From Thuidium tamariscinum (lineage: Eukaryota > Streptophyta > Bryopsida > Hypnales > Thuidiaceae), in the NCBI GenBank assembly GCA_947034885.2, contig OX344750.2, forward strand, positions 10,140,553 to 10,204,552: a stretch of DNA of 64,000 nt, written 5' to 3'. The notes under the pieces were generated by a model, which was not told where the DNA came from, did not search any database, and saw nothing but the letters and a program-made list of their open reading frames with translations. Shown here piece by piece: positions 24,421-37,462 of the stretch; position 1 is the stretch's first letter; every line of letters begins with the position of its first letter. The position numbers and the translations under genes are program-made.

Positions 24421-26735
24421 CTAGGTCGTACTGTCCTCCGAAGGATACATTATCTGTAGCACATAGAGCGAGCCAGATGCCAAGAAAATTGCAACGGCAT
24501 ACATCAGTAAGTCCAAGGAACTGGCAATGCAAACTGTCTTACTCTTCTCGAACAATTTCACAACGAGGATCATGACGATGCAATGCCCCAGCTTGGTCTT
24601 CAGTGTATCCAAAGAAGTGATCTGCAAACACCGTGGCCGTGTCTGTTTCATGGGCAAAAGTTGCACAACGATTATTAGAGCTCTATTGGCCATCACACAC
24701 ATTGGTTGAGTTGATTTTAAGAATATGAGCACAACATCTACTGACCAATGTCGTCTAGGCATTGAGGCCCGAGATTCATGCCAGGGCCACATAAGCCTTG
24801 AAGAATTTGGAGACTTTGGAGACTGTAGTGCCATACAATCAAAACTAATATCTCATTTTAGTAATTGGAAAGACATTGTTTGAAAGGTTCTAATTTATCT
24901 TTAGCATGACTCCCCAGTTAGGAACTGTTAGGTTGACAAGCATTTGAAAATTTGACAGCCATTTGACGAACTGAGAAACTCGAGATAAATTAAATCTTCT
25001 TTTGATGCAAACAGATCAGATCTACACTCTTTGCATTTACGTACTTTTACAAAGAAATGTTCTGTTAGTCATAATTTTAGCTTTGTGCAGACCCTGTAAT
25101 AGAGAAAGGTGGTGGCTCTTATGCGTACCGTGAGTGCAAACAACCCAAAGAGGGTTGTGTTCTTTATTGCTCGATCAGTGATTTTACTCTGGGATTCATC
25201 GCTGATGAAGAGTCCAAATAGGCCCATTGCAAATATCAGCATCACAGTGCCGACAAGGTAGATTTCTGATTGTTCCCCACACAATGAAATTCACGCCGTC
25301 AGTCTTCTGACATCCATAGAAAGAATGTGTGGAATCCTTCACCGTAAGAATGAATTAATTGCAAGTAGGGGCTGTAAGCATCAAGCAATTGTTTTAAATT
25401 GATTTAGCTGAAGTGGAGGTAAAGTTAGTGCTTACCGACTGCCTCAACAAGGCGAAGGATCACCTTGCCAGTGTGCACACCGTTCAAATATATTGCAAAG
25501 TATGCACGGTAAGAGTCGTATACAAATCCACACCCCTGCCATGTCGTACACCATTAGTACGGAGTAGGTCGAACGTTTTCATTTCCAAAAAGCAGAAATC
25601 CATTTCCATTTGTAATTGGCAGATACTCTTAATCACCCAAAGTCGGGGCATCCTCATCAAGAGGATGTTACATAATTCATAGCTTGAGCATTGCATAACA
25701 TTTTTGAACAACTCAGTTTGCATTCCAGTGCAGGAGATTCTGAATTGGGTTCATTCGCATTCATCAAAATGAAATGGATTGCTCACAGAGAAGCATTCCA
25801 GAGATCAAGACATATCTTCTTACCTTCTAAGTATCCCACTACATTAATTTTCTAATGTTCTGCATTGTGCAAAAGTCCTTCTAAAGCCGCTCTCGTGGAT
25901 TAGCACATACGGAGTACTATTTTCCACAACAATGAGCAACACATGTTTCTCTCTAGTGCAGCAGCACTGCTCTCTGTCCAGATTTCTTCGCATATTCATA
26001 GGGCGGGAGGAGCAGAGCACTGAAAAGGTTGAAATGAGACCTTGAGGAAGCAAAGTAACGATCCAACAAGAGAGCCGGTAATCGCCATCAGTGTGAGGAA
26101 CCGAAAATCAAAGATGGCCTGCAGACATTATAGTATACAGTATCACCATCGCATCACGGTAAAGCTGTACCACACGCCATCAATTCAAATTAAGCTCCTT
26201 CGCAAGCCCTAAAGAAGAATCATACATACACCCATCGCCCACAAATAAAACCACAGGTTCAAGTCGATCGTCCTGAGCAGCTCAGAAACCAACCTCTAAT
26301 TCAAGATGCCAGGACTGCTTAAAACCCTGATGATGCAAGGTGGATTTCGGATACAAAGCAACCGCCAATGCATCAATAAGGTTCGAATCCAAATTGAAAC
26401 AGCTAAGTCGTCGGAAGCCATACCCTCTCGATTCTGCCCTCGGTGCGGGCAATCCAAGACTCCTCTCCTGCTGTCTGAGCTGCTAACTTTTCACCTTTCA
26501 ATGCACCTGAATTCGCTGATGCAAGAGCAGCTTCGGAAGTTTTCAGCACCGGAGACTTAGCATTATCTCCTGATTCAGCGTCCAACCCTCCATTGATGCA
26601 GCACCTGAACACCCTGTAGTTATGCACTCGTTTCGAGATCACTGGTAACTGGGAAGGGATGCGTTGTAGCCGCGGTACAGGGCAGGAATTGTAGGTCAAG
26701 GTTGGGAGGAGACGGGTTCTGTGAAAGAGCGTCAT
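24421..26735 (-). CDS. UPF0114 (YqhA-like) membrane protein, 5 exons
   Basis: This belongs to the uncharacterised UPF0114 family of small membrane proteins, with plastid- or mitochondrion-directed members in plants; no biochemical role is assigned. Minus-strand exons in order: 26424-26735, 26041-26118, 25436-25535, 25129-25265, 24421-24621, with consistent phases, 275 aa. The first ~85 residues are basic and Ser/Arg-rich, like an organelle transit peptide, but were not tested. Family blocks follow: EGRIER, then FLTLMAITGSLVGSLLCFLK (helix 1), GKVILRLVEAVEIYLVGTVM running into a GLFGLFISDES segment (helix 2), and SLDTLKTKLGHCIVMILVV with a last C-terminal helix. Lengths and block order match plant homologues. 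A few residues seem missing before the last block compared with what I recall of the Arabidopsis proteins, so a micro-exon is possible. Confidence 0.88.
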
Positions 26736-27620
26736 CTCATGATGTTTTGAATTTGAGTTAAACTCTAAGTAAAGAGCTTTGACTTCTATTCACAACAAAT
26801 ATTTCTAACCAAAACATTTAGCTATAGTTTCAGTCCGAGCACCAGTATCAAGTATCCCAAGTCCAAGACGCTTGAAGCTTAACTCAAGAAGGGCCTGAGC
26901 CGAAGCACAAATTTTTTGTTTCAGAATCGGAGTTGACAAATGAAATGAGAGAAGAATATTCTTATCTGTAGTCCGGGATATTGGGGGATATTTCGACCAC
27001 CGGCATGCATGCATTGTCCACGATTGCAGTGGATGACTGATTCTCGCGACTGGTCTCTCGTCTAAGAGTTAGCGAATTACCATGAATTTAGATCTGGCAA
27101 ATGGGCGTGTTCATGCCAAGAAATTATCCGCACATCTCAGTATCAAAGATTCAAATTGGATAAGTCAAAAAATAATTAATAAGCATTGATCTTGTTTTGG
27201 ACTAGTTCTAAACAAAGATAATCAAAACAAGAATCCATTTGCAGAAGCAACCACAATCACAATTACACCTTTCGATATTATAGGCGTTAATGTCATTGTA
27301 AAATGAAATGCAACACTTGCTTCCCAAAAATATTTGGGTATATCATGTGACATGCAAAAGAGACAAAAGCAATTGATAAGAGAGAGAAGGAATTAGTGAT
27401 GGACAATGACAGTGGTTTGGGTTAACTCAGACTTCCCACTAAATCAATTGATCAGTGATTTAACAAACCAATTAAATCTACCCAAGCGAAATTCAGTTCT
27501 TCAATTGCATCAATTATAAATTGCTTGAGAAAGTCCAGGAAATCAAACTGTACATTACCCCTACATCATCTTCACCTTCTAGCTACCTAGCATGTGCGAA
27601 GACAAACGCACAGCAACAAA
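26736..27620. other. UPF0114 promoter / carboxypeptidase 3' region
   Basis: AT-rich spacer between the UPF0114 start (minus strand) and the end of the carboxypeptidase gene (minus strand). No gene, tRNA or repeat is recognised. Confidence 0.4.
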
Positions 27621-30600
27621 TCAAACTAATTCTGAGTAGGAGTCCTCTTTGCTCGGGATCTTCTTGATGATGGTTACATCGGAAATTTTGTCACCAAGTG
27701 ACTTTCCTGTTGTCCAGCGGTACAGCATTTCCAGCGAGTTCTTGGGTTGATCCATAGGCACCATATGACCAGCATTATGAACCTGATCATGCAGAACAAT
27801 TAATTCACATCTATAAACTTTACGACACATAAATACATCGCATATTTCAATAAGTGGATAGTAACAAGTCTCTTACCCAAATTGAGATGTGTAATTTCCA
27901 CATGTCTGCTTCCATAGAATCCTTAGTATAATCCTCAATGTACTCCTTGACATAATAATTACTAATTCAAGATTGAATACATAAACAGTAAAAAGTTTTC
28001 CAACTTATCAAAAGTGAAACCAAATCATCGTACAAAGAAGAAAAAAATAGGAATAATACCTTAAGGAATTGCAGAGGTCCATAGCCTGTTGTAAGTCCAG
28101 CTTCTTCACCATCGACTTCAAACTTTTTCCAATCAGCCTTTGCATACTCTATCTGACCTGACCAGTCCATTGCGGTTACCCACCTCGAATTTCCTGCACT
28201 CAGAAAATGCAAACACTCTATGAACAAGGTAACATTACTACTTTCTAAAACTGATTGACAGTATCACCTAGAGACCCCCAAATGGCTGCCTTTCAGACAA
28301 CCCAGAATTTGGCCATACAAGATAGGTCCTAAGTTCTCTTAGTAGCGGCCGCTGAGTGCATTTCGATATTTATAAGAATGAACGTGGAGAATTATGACGG
28401 GGCGAAGGACACTGGGCAAGCAAACGTCCAAAGCAGTTGCAGTTTCAAAGAGTTCATGGTACTAACCCAACCAATTACAAATCAGGTCATACTCTCCCGC
28501 ATAGACAAGCAGCTCAATTCCATCCTCCAAGAGCTCTGGAATTCCCTTCTCAAGGTTCTTCATCCAATCAACCATCATGGCTTCATACACCAAAGGACTG
28601 CATGCCACAAATTTTCGGTCTCCGACACCTAAGGCTTCTCGAGTGGTTTTATTATTCAAGAAGTCGTCCAGTGTTGAGAAGTCGTAGCAAAGACCACCTG
28701 AGCACTCTTCCCTCACATCGTAGTACTGCAAACAAAACACGCACATTAACATGAGACTTCCAGAGAGAATTCTCTTCGGAATTAAACCTGCATGCTCTCG
28801 CTCAACCTTATTTACTGAAAGAAGCCCGCTATGAAATTCTTCACGGAAGCACATACCGCAAAAGTACGTAGGAAAAACAACTTTCATCTACCCCAATGCA
28901 TGTGATGTTCCCAGATGCATTGCCAAAGGGGCATGCGTGCATTGGTTGGATTCATTTTGGCAATATCATGCACTGAGGAATCTACGCTGGTAACTTTAAC
29001 AATAAAAGCACAAATAATGAGAAACTTACGTTAATGTTCCCAGCAATTGCCAAGATAGAGTTGAAGATGCTCTGACAGACTAGGAAAGCTGCAATGCAAG
29101 TGACAGTTCCCTTCGGACCTATACATCAAAAGTCGTTTTCATATCAAAAACAACGCCGGATTATAGGTTCAATGCATCTAGCTTCTACAGAAATTGCTTA
29201 CAAGAGAATGATGATTATCAGCATAATCAACTAAATACTGATGATCTTGGGGACTCACCACAAAGTTTGATGGATGTAGCACAAGCTGGATACACTTTGC
29301 TTAATCTGGCATGGTCTGTTTCGGAAATTAGATTCATATTGAGGGCGTAATCAGCATATGCTTCATACTGAATATCAGGTTGGGTAAGGCCATTTCCAAT
29401 TGCAAAGCCCTGCACGACAACCAACATGTAAAATTTTACGACTCTGCATAGAATAGATCATTGCTTGCACAAGTATAAGATGACTTAATGTGACTGATAA
29501 AATAGAACAGATTTTAATAGGCATTACGCCTCATAATGTAAAAACACTTTACAGAAGACCGAAGTGAAACCAAAAACAAGGGCACACTTTTGAATAATGC
29601 CAACGACAACGTCACTAGTAAATAGCACCTTTAAGTTGATGGGGACACCCTCTTTGTCCTTCACTGCCTTGTGAAGGCGTCCAGTCACGGCAGGAACGTA
29701 ATGGCCGGCATAAGATTCACCAGTAACATAAAACTTATTCTTCAAATACTCGGGATGCGCCTCAAAGAATGCCTGTTACCAACATGCATGCTATTAGAAT
29801 GCAAGTCCTTTAAAATCAAAATAGAGTTCAGATTGGGATTTAACATCCTCAAAAAAATACTTGCACAGCTAAACCTCTTCGTACAAAAGATAACAAGATA
29901 TTCATACAAATTAATTGCCCAGAGAAAACTGCAGTTACAAAGAATAAAATCACAACCTGAAAAAAGTCGAACATGTCTTCACTCACTCCCTCCTCGTCGT
30001 GACGAATGTCACGTACATCCGTGCTGTAACTAAAACCCGTTCCAACTGGTTGATCCACGAAAATAATGCTGGACACCTGTTCAATCACAAGAGTCATATT
30101 GCATCAGTATGATACAAAAGAATGTATGGCACTTCAATATGCCAAATTCAACAATGTTTAACATTTCTTAGATATCTGGAGGGGATCATTACCCCAAAAG
30201 GACGAAAGATACATGGATACAAAACAACTAATTCGCTTGAACACACAGAAAACAATAGAATTCAAATGGGTCAAATTCTATATCGCCAAAATCAGAGAAG
30301 AACATTGCACATGTTCGTCAAAAACTAAATGATATTGGACCGAAAAAAGTCTCCATAGGACATGTACCTTGTCCCATCCATAATCATTCCAGACGAGGCC
30401 AAGATCTTCCGTGATCTTGAATGGTCCATTTTCGTAAAACAATGCAAGTTCGCTCGCACAACCAGGACCGCCGGTCATCCACAACACCACAGGATCATCG
30501 GTCTTGTTCCCCCGTGACTCAAAGAAAAAGTAAAACATGCTGTGAAAAGATCACAGTGTATGTCAGCAACTGCACCTGACTGATGATTTTACACCAAGTT

Positions 30601-31184
30601 CTAGCAGTCACAAGCCAAAAGCCTTCAATGAAATGGAAGGCAAACCAAATTTGAATGCATCCAAAAACTACCTATAGTAATCTGAAAAACAGTTATATAC
30701 AACTAGTATTTCTAAGACGAAAAGATCAGATGACAAGCAAATCTGGGAGGGGCCCATTGACGTACTCTTGAAATATCGCCACTGCTTATGAGCTAATTTT
30801 TGAGATTGTCAGTGATTCAAAATCTCAAGGGTGACGATAGAATCAAGTGTGAGTTTCTTACTTGGCAGCATGCGTCCTGGACAGCTTGAAGTACCCGGCA
30901 TACTGCCCCAGCGTCTCGGTATTGATCCCGGCATCTCCTTGAATGGCGAGCTTGAGCTTCCGCTCCTGCAGTCGCGGCCCATCGTGCAAATTACTGCCAT
31001 CATCAGAGTCATCCGCTGCACCTGGAAGCAGATTCAATGCCTTGATGAGACGCTCAGCTTGACCTTGCGGAAAACGAGAGCTCGGCGGAAACGCAGAGTT
31101 GACTGCTCTACTCGTGGAAGCAATGCTAACCAGAGACGAACAGAGCAAGAAGGTCAAGATCAGCTTCACGGTGAAGGATCCCAT
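27621..31184 (-). CDS. serine carboxypeptidase III-like (SCPL, peptidase S10), 9 exons
   Basis: A secretory or vacuolar exopeptidase that removes C-terminal residues at acid pH. Minus-strand exons in order: 30862-31184, 30368-30539, 29957-30076, 29629-29772, 29259-29409, 29030-29118, 28467-28725, 28060-28193, 27621-27782; 517 aa. The N-terminus is a typical signal peptide (hydrophobic LILTFLLCSSLV). A propeptide of about 80 residues precedes AGYFKLSRTHAANMFYFFFE. The oxyanion motif is WMTGGPGCAS. The catalytic triad is Ser225 in TGESYAGHYVP, Asp413 in YAGEYDLICNWLG and His470 in VHNAGHMVPMDQP. The HNAGHMVPMDQP form and the FVDQPVGTGFSYS block favour the carboxypeptidase III (SCPL47-49-like) clade over acyltransferase-type SCPLs. 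The gene looks intact and is transcribed divergently from HRD3. Confidence 0.94.
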
Positions 31185-32003
31185 TTTGAAATCTTGCGAG
31201 GTTTAGGGTTATATATACACCATCAGTGCTCTGAATTTCAAACCTAACACCCCAGTTGCGATGAAAATCACAGCAAAATCAGAGGAATTAAAAGTCACAC
31301 AACCCCACAGAATCCCGATCTCTTCTCAAATCAAGAAGGTAATCTCTCCACAGCATGTAAACATGGCCTTGAATTCGCGCATTAGGCTTACCACCAGCCG
31401 ATCATCACCACCGCATTACCAGCCGTTTGCGTGATCAAGAAGAGAGACCGGGGGCACCACATTAGGGTTTCATCCACATGTACACGATCTTCAAAGATTC
31501 GACCTATCCATGTGGCAAACTGGCAATCATCCGGGGATCATATTACACATGAAACTGTCTTCTTCTTCGTGCAGACGAATCGGACTCTGTGTGTGATACC
31601 TTGGTTTGGGGAGTCGGTACTTCGGGTAATTTTGTGATCTTGCGTAAAAAAATTTGGGGTGTACCACCTGAAATGTCGAATCCCGCGATGTCTCGAATTT
31701 TGTGCAGTTCACTATGAAGTGTTGTTTTCTCGCGATTCGTGGTCTTCGATGTACTCGTTGTTATAAATTGAGCATAAGGGGGTTTCGTCTCTCCTTGAAG
31801 TACTAGCTCTCGTAGAATATCGAAATGCGACACTGGAAGCGTCTTACGCTGCGGGCTAGCTCTGACACAACCTTGAGAGTGAGATGTTGGGGTGACATTT
31901 ATTTGGTTTAGGGTTTTCAGAGTAGAGCATTCGCAACACTGATGTTGCGACGTGTAAGTGAATTCGAGGTGTAAGTGCCGGTTTGCCTTGGATAGGCAAG
32001 GTC
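31185..32003. promoter_or_regulatory. divergent promoter region, carboxypeptidase / HRD3
   Basis: 819 bases separate the two start codons, so both promoters and leaders must lie here unless they overlap genes. A TATATATA-like block at about 31210-31218 sits only some 26 bases from the carboxypeptidase ATG, too close for a normal TATA-driven start at that codon. TTTAGGGTT telo-box-like motifs occur at both ends (around 31200 and 31905), a common feature of housekeeping plant promoters. Confidence 0.5.
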
Positions 32004-35000
32004 ATGATGGGATCATTTCGAAAAGGAAGTTCAACTCTTCAAGCTTTGGTGTTTGTATCCCTCCTTTCTGCGCTCTGTGTCGCAGCAGCAAGTCCGAAGA
32101 AGAGTGGCAACACCATTCTGTTGTTTTTAGGCACAGAATCAGACGAAAGGGATGCAGGCGTTCCTGAGAGTGAGGAGTACGAGCCACTAGAAGAGGTGGA
32201 GACGGAAGTTGAAGAGGCGTCTCCCGAATGGGACGAGTTTAGTGACACTCCAGATGCGCAAAGCAGCGATGAGGATTTGGATCCAGGGTCGTGGACCTAC
32301 GTCCTGGAGCAACCATCGATTTGGGATACTCGCAATCAGCAGGTATTGGACTCCTTATTCTTTGCTGATTGTTGATTGTTGATTGCAACGCACGGAGAAG
32401 AATATGATTCCTTTGCACAGGATCTATTGGTTTTGGTTTCCTTGCCTTTGTGGACGAAGGTGAAGGTGGTTTACGGTTTAGCCAAAATCAAAGATTTGTG
32501 GAATGAGTTGAAGTTGGCTTAGGGTTTCCTCACTACTGGAAGGACATGTGCAACAAGTTTGTTTTCCCTGTTACTGGATTACGTCGCAACGTTAGAGGGT
32601 TTCAGAACTCGAGGAATGGGTGCTGAAAGCGAATGCGGCTTGATCAATCACGACATTGAACAACGTAGAGACTTTGAGGGCATAATCACGTTGAACAGTC
32701 ATCAACAAGCGAACTAGGTATCATGGGCACTTGAGATGATGAATAACATGATTGATTGATGATGTTTATTTTAACGCAGTGACAGAGATAACGCAGTGAC
32801 AGAGATGGGAAGCAAGTTGAACGTTGAAGACTTCGGTGTCCACTACAAATTGTCAGTTGGACATACGCATTCACCAGTGACAGCATTTAGTATGAAATGC
32901 ATCCATTTAACGAAATCTGAAGTGATTATTCATTCTGTTCCTCTAATTTTGGGTTTTGCTCTGGTTCAGTTTGCTTCAGGAATTCGGAAGATGGTGGCGG
33001 CAGTCGATGATGAAGATCCTGACTTGTTGAAGGAAGCAATTGAAGCCTTGCGATTGGGAGCGGATGTCGGGGACGCGCATGCTCAGTCAGCTCTGGGTTT
33101 TTTGCATTGGATGGGATGTGGTGTAGAGTATGGGGATGCAAAAACGTTTCTCTACCACGATTTTGCCAAAGAGGGTGGAAATTCTCAATCCAAAATGGCC
33201 CTTGCCTACCGCTACATCCGCAATCAGGTGCGTTATTTGAATTGCCCAAGTTCGTGAAAGGCTAGAGATGGATAAAATGGATTAAACCGGTTTATACTTC
33301 TGTGTTTTACTTGGCTAACTATTTTGTTGTGTAGGAATTTGATAAAGCTGTGAAGCTGTACTCGGAGCTTGCTGCCGTAACCATGACGAGTTTTGTAAGC
33401 TCCAGGGAGGGTCCTCTTTTGGAGTACGTGAGATTGAACTATGGACTAGAGGAGAACAAGGATGTGCTGAAAAGATTCCGGGGAGAAGAGGACGATGACT
33501 TCCAGTTTTTGGAGTATCAGGTATGGTTGGAAATATGGCACTGAAATTTTCCAAATTTGGTCAAGTCGCAATTAACCTGTAAGTTTCCTATAGAAAGTCC
33601 ACTGTGGAAACTAATTTAACGATGCCTATTTTATTTAGTTTTAAAACATTCGTAAATTTAGGGTATATTTTCTTCTATCTCTCGGTTGATTTTGTTGCGC
33701 TTCCTAAATATATAGGAGTATATTTCAACTCCTATAGATATGAAAGCAACCACTTTCGCCCAATTAGGGGTTAAGATTTCATTTACTTTGGGGGGCCTTC
33801 GCCATTTTGCTGCATGCTGAAACAACTAATAGAGTCTTGTCATGGTATCACAATTTGTTGATTGTATTTTCAAATTCAGGCTCGCAAGGGACATCCGGAT
33901 TTCATGTTTCAGCTTGGAGCGTTTTACTACTTCGGCTTGCGAGGGGTTCGCCGTGATCACAGCAAAGCCCTCTACTGGTTTTTGAAGTCAGTGGAAAAGG
34001 GCGAAACGCGGCCTTTTGAATTGATTGCGGAGATTTATGCACGTGGGTATGGTGTTGAGAGGAATTATACTGAAGCGTTGGAGTGGTTTGAGGCGGCTGC
34101 AAAACGGAAACAGTTCTCTGCCCTGAATGGAATAGGCTTTCTATACATAAAAGGGCAAGGTGTGGAAGGCAAGAATTTTACCAAGGTGAGCATTTTGAGG
34201 CAGACTGCCAATGCGTGCCATCTCTAACTCGCTGTTTTGCATGCGTAATCTTTGTCAGACCGTCTGAATTGTTGGAGAATGGTCCGGTTGTAACACCTTC
34301 AAACTCGAAAACGGTTCTGTAGTCAGATGTGACTTCTACTGTGTAACATACTTATGTTGATTTAGTGACTATTATAAACTGGGTGTGTGGTGATGGGTGC
34401 CAGGCAAGGGAACTCTTCCAAAGAGCTGCAGCAAACAACAATGTGGACGGGTTGTACAATCTCGGCATTCTCTACTTGAAGGGTCTGGGGGTTGAGAAGG
34501 ACTATGCACGAGCAAGGGAACTCCTGGTGGAAGCCGCGAATAAGGGTCATCCTAAAGCGCGATACTATCTTGCAAACATGTTACACAAAGGCTTGGCGGG
34601 CATGAAAAAAGATCTTGCTCGCGTAAGTGCTCGTTTCCTTAGTTACACATCTCTTGCGTTGCATTTCACTACTTCAAAATACATTGTTACAACATTATCA
34701 GTACATTCACTTTGTTAGAATTTATCAAGATGTCTTGGTAACAGACTACCTTATAAATGCCCTTCTGTACAGGCTGCTACATTATACAAGCTTGTAGCAG
34801 AGAGAGGACCCTGGGGAAGGTTGATGCGTCAAGCATTGGAGTTTTATACCAAAGGTCAGTTTGGCAAGGCTCTTCTATTTTACTCTCGCTCAGCGGAGCT
34901 TGGATATGAAGTTGGCCAAAGCAATGCAGCCTGGATGCTTGAAAAGTACCGTGGGGGTTGCCTCGGAAGTGATGGCATTTGTTCAACAGACGAGCGACAT

Positions 35001-35964
35001 CAGCGATCTCACAACCTTTGGCGACATGCTTCCGAGCAGGGCAACGAGCATGCGTCGTTGCTGTTAGGAGACGCTTACTATTATGGTCGAGTACGTGCTA
35101 TCATCTTGTTTTCTTAACGTTTGTTAATTTATACTGGCTTGTTTGTGCATTCTTGGATCGGATCTTGGTGAATAACTGGTCTACTCGATCAGTTCCCCGT
35201 CGCTACTCTCAGTGTGGTCACTGGTCAAGAAACAAGTTCGAGAGGATGAGCTTGGTCTATTTCTAATTTAGATTATTTAATCACGCACATGATCTGAACC
35301 AGTATTAGCAAATTCAGAGTTGGTCTCATGACGTAGGTCAGCAGCTTAGTTAAACTGCTCAAATGATTTAAAATCTCTCAAATGTCTTCGTTTGTGGTAC
35401 CAGGGAGCAGCAAAAGATCTGGAGCGAGCAGGAGAGGCTTACATTAGGGCAAAGGAGAAGCATAGTTCACAGGCAATGTTTAATCTGGGTTACATGCACG
35501 AACGAGGATTAGGGTTGCCATTGGATCTTCATCTGGCAAAGCGATACTATGATGAAGCACTTCTGGAGGAGCCAGCAGCATTTATACCAGTGACACTTGC
35601 TCTCACTAATCTCTGGTTACGACAACATTACGGCGAGAGTTTTCTGGTACACTGTTTGATCAAGCATAGACTCATTGCTCTTTACATGAGTTAGTTTCTC
35701 GAGGACATTTCGAGGACTCTCCTTTTTTGACGTGCTAAGTTCTAAATGGGGGGATCGTCTCATATGTTGCAGGTGAGAGCTATTGACTCTTTGCCGGAGG
35801 CCCAGACAAATATCGAGGATTGGTTCAACAACATGACGGTGGATGAACTTGATGCGTTGCTTGTTACTCTTCTTATGAGCCTATTTTTCGTCATATATTT
35901 GAGGCAAAAACACCGGTTGGAGGTTGCAGCAGCTGCGGCCCAATTGCCTGCTGTTCCTCCGTAA
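32004..35964 (+). CDS. HRD3A: HRD3/SEL1L homologue, ERAD ubiquitin-ligase cofactor, 8 exons
   Basis: HRD3/SEL1L is the ER-lumen receptor of the HRD1 ubiquitin ligase. It receives misfolded glycoproteins for ER-associated degradation, including defective receptor kinases in Arabidopsis (EBS5). Exons: 32004-32342, 32970-33227, 33335-33520, 33880-34185, 34404-34622, 34773-35090, 35404-35646, 35773-35964; every junction is phase 0; 686 aa. A signal peptide ([15 protein letters not shown]) is followed by an acidic linker with DLDPGSW, then Sel1 repeats such as [40 protein letters not shown] and [20 protein letters not shown], and the HRD3-specific ERGPWG and LGDAYYYGR blocks. It ends with one membrane helix ([18 protein letters not shown]) and a short Ala-rich cytosolic tail. 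Two ATGs (32004 and 32007) are equivalent as the start. Length and block order match Arabidopsis HRD3A closely. Confidence 0.95.
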
Positions 35965-37462
35965 TGGTCCATCTTACTTTGGAATGTCGAGCTCAGGGTT
36001 TTCGGTGGTTCTTGCAAGCTTGATCTCTTAATACTATCTGTCAGTCAGTTGATATATCATCAACCTATTTTAAGTCTTTGTTGACGAGTTGCATTTAATA
36101 CACTCAAACTCCCTTAATGTGACTGCTTGGAAGGCAGTCATGTTGAAGGTTAAATAGTTTGAATGTGGGACAAGTGTGCTACATTGAGTGATATTTTGCT
36201 ACAGAGAGGGTCGGGTTAAAGAGGTCCGAGTGTCGAGGATTGGAATTGGGACTCCAATGTGCTGAGAGCTTTTATTTTTAATTGTCTTCTTCACCTGGGA
36301 GTGCTCTTGAAGTTGGCTTCAAATAGTGAAAGGATAGTGTACAGTTTGTATTTTTCTCAGGCCGGATTCTTATCTCGTTTTCTAGAATCTGTAGTGCAAG
36401 AATTGACAGAAACAATTTACAAGGGTTTTGAGATGATGACTGCCAACGAGAGGTTATTGATTTAGGGCTTTCTATTGTAATGTATCGCTTTCCCAAGTCA
36501 CAATATGATCTTTTATGAGTGGTGGACTTTTGCCTTGCTTGACCATATTGGGCTTCAGTGAACACCTGTAGGACCAAAATTCCAATTTGGGTTTTATGCG
36601 TTTTTGAGTTTTTCTTGAAGCAAGTTTAAGCAGATGCCTGATTTTTTTACTTTGAACATCATACAGATTTTCCTTCCATAATTTTGATGATGCAAATTTT
36701 GACCCCATACAATTTATTTTTTTCTTACTTGTATTGGTCATTCTAATACCAAGCATCTTTAGTCATTATAAGTCAAGGAAAAATGTTGGTCATCTTAGAT
36801 CTTCAGCCAGGTAACTGCACCTAAAGCAAATCTTTTCTAGTCCCACTATTTTAAAAGGTCAATGCCCAAAGACATTTGATGAGATTATTGGCAAATTTAA
36901 GAGAAAGCAATTCTATAAATTTCTTAAGCTCTAGTAATATTTTATAGATTTTCAAAGTTGTAAATATAGGATACTCTATGCATAACACATTATTCACCTT
37001 GAATGAATATTCTTGATGCATAAAATGTTTCAACTTTCAAAGGTTGCTTTGAAGAAATCCTTATCTCTCATTGGTTGCTCTTGAAAAGTAGTGGTTGTTG
37101 AGTTTAGAAGAGTTCATTTATGGCAATTTTTTAGGTTTGTGTTGGAAAATGAAAAGTGGAAAGTATTGTAATTAGGCGTTGCATCAAAGATGTTTGTTTG
37201 TGAAAAGAAGAATAAGATATTGAATACAATACAAGGATCCTTATCCAAAAAAATTCATTCAAAATGCTTTAATATTTTGGGGGATTATGACATTTGGGGG
37301 TATTTAAAATTCATATGTCATTACAAAAAATTGACCAAGATTACTTTGTATTGGGACTATTGTTATGGCTTGGTCAATTTAAGCTCTCTACAAAATAAAA
37401 GTGTTTCTTAAGGGGCTAGGGCCTAATAAATACAAACTTTCAATGTAAAAGTACATACCTTA
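35965..37462. other. intergenic AT-rich region after HRD3
   Basis: Holds the HRD3 3' untranslated region and then AT-rich sequence. No gene, tRNA or clear repeat boundary is seen. Confidence 0.4.

Noticed and set aside
31205-31220. TATA box for the carboxypeptidase gene
   Set aside because: Only about 26 bases before the ATG, so a normal TATA-directed start would fall at or after the start codon.
31543-31833. 96-codon minus-strand frame in the carboxypeptidase upstream region
   Set aside because: No domain, lies wholly in the divergent promoter, and no conserved splice context.
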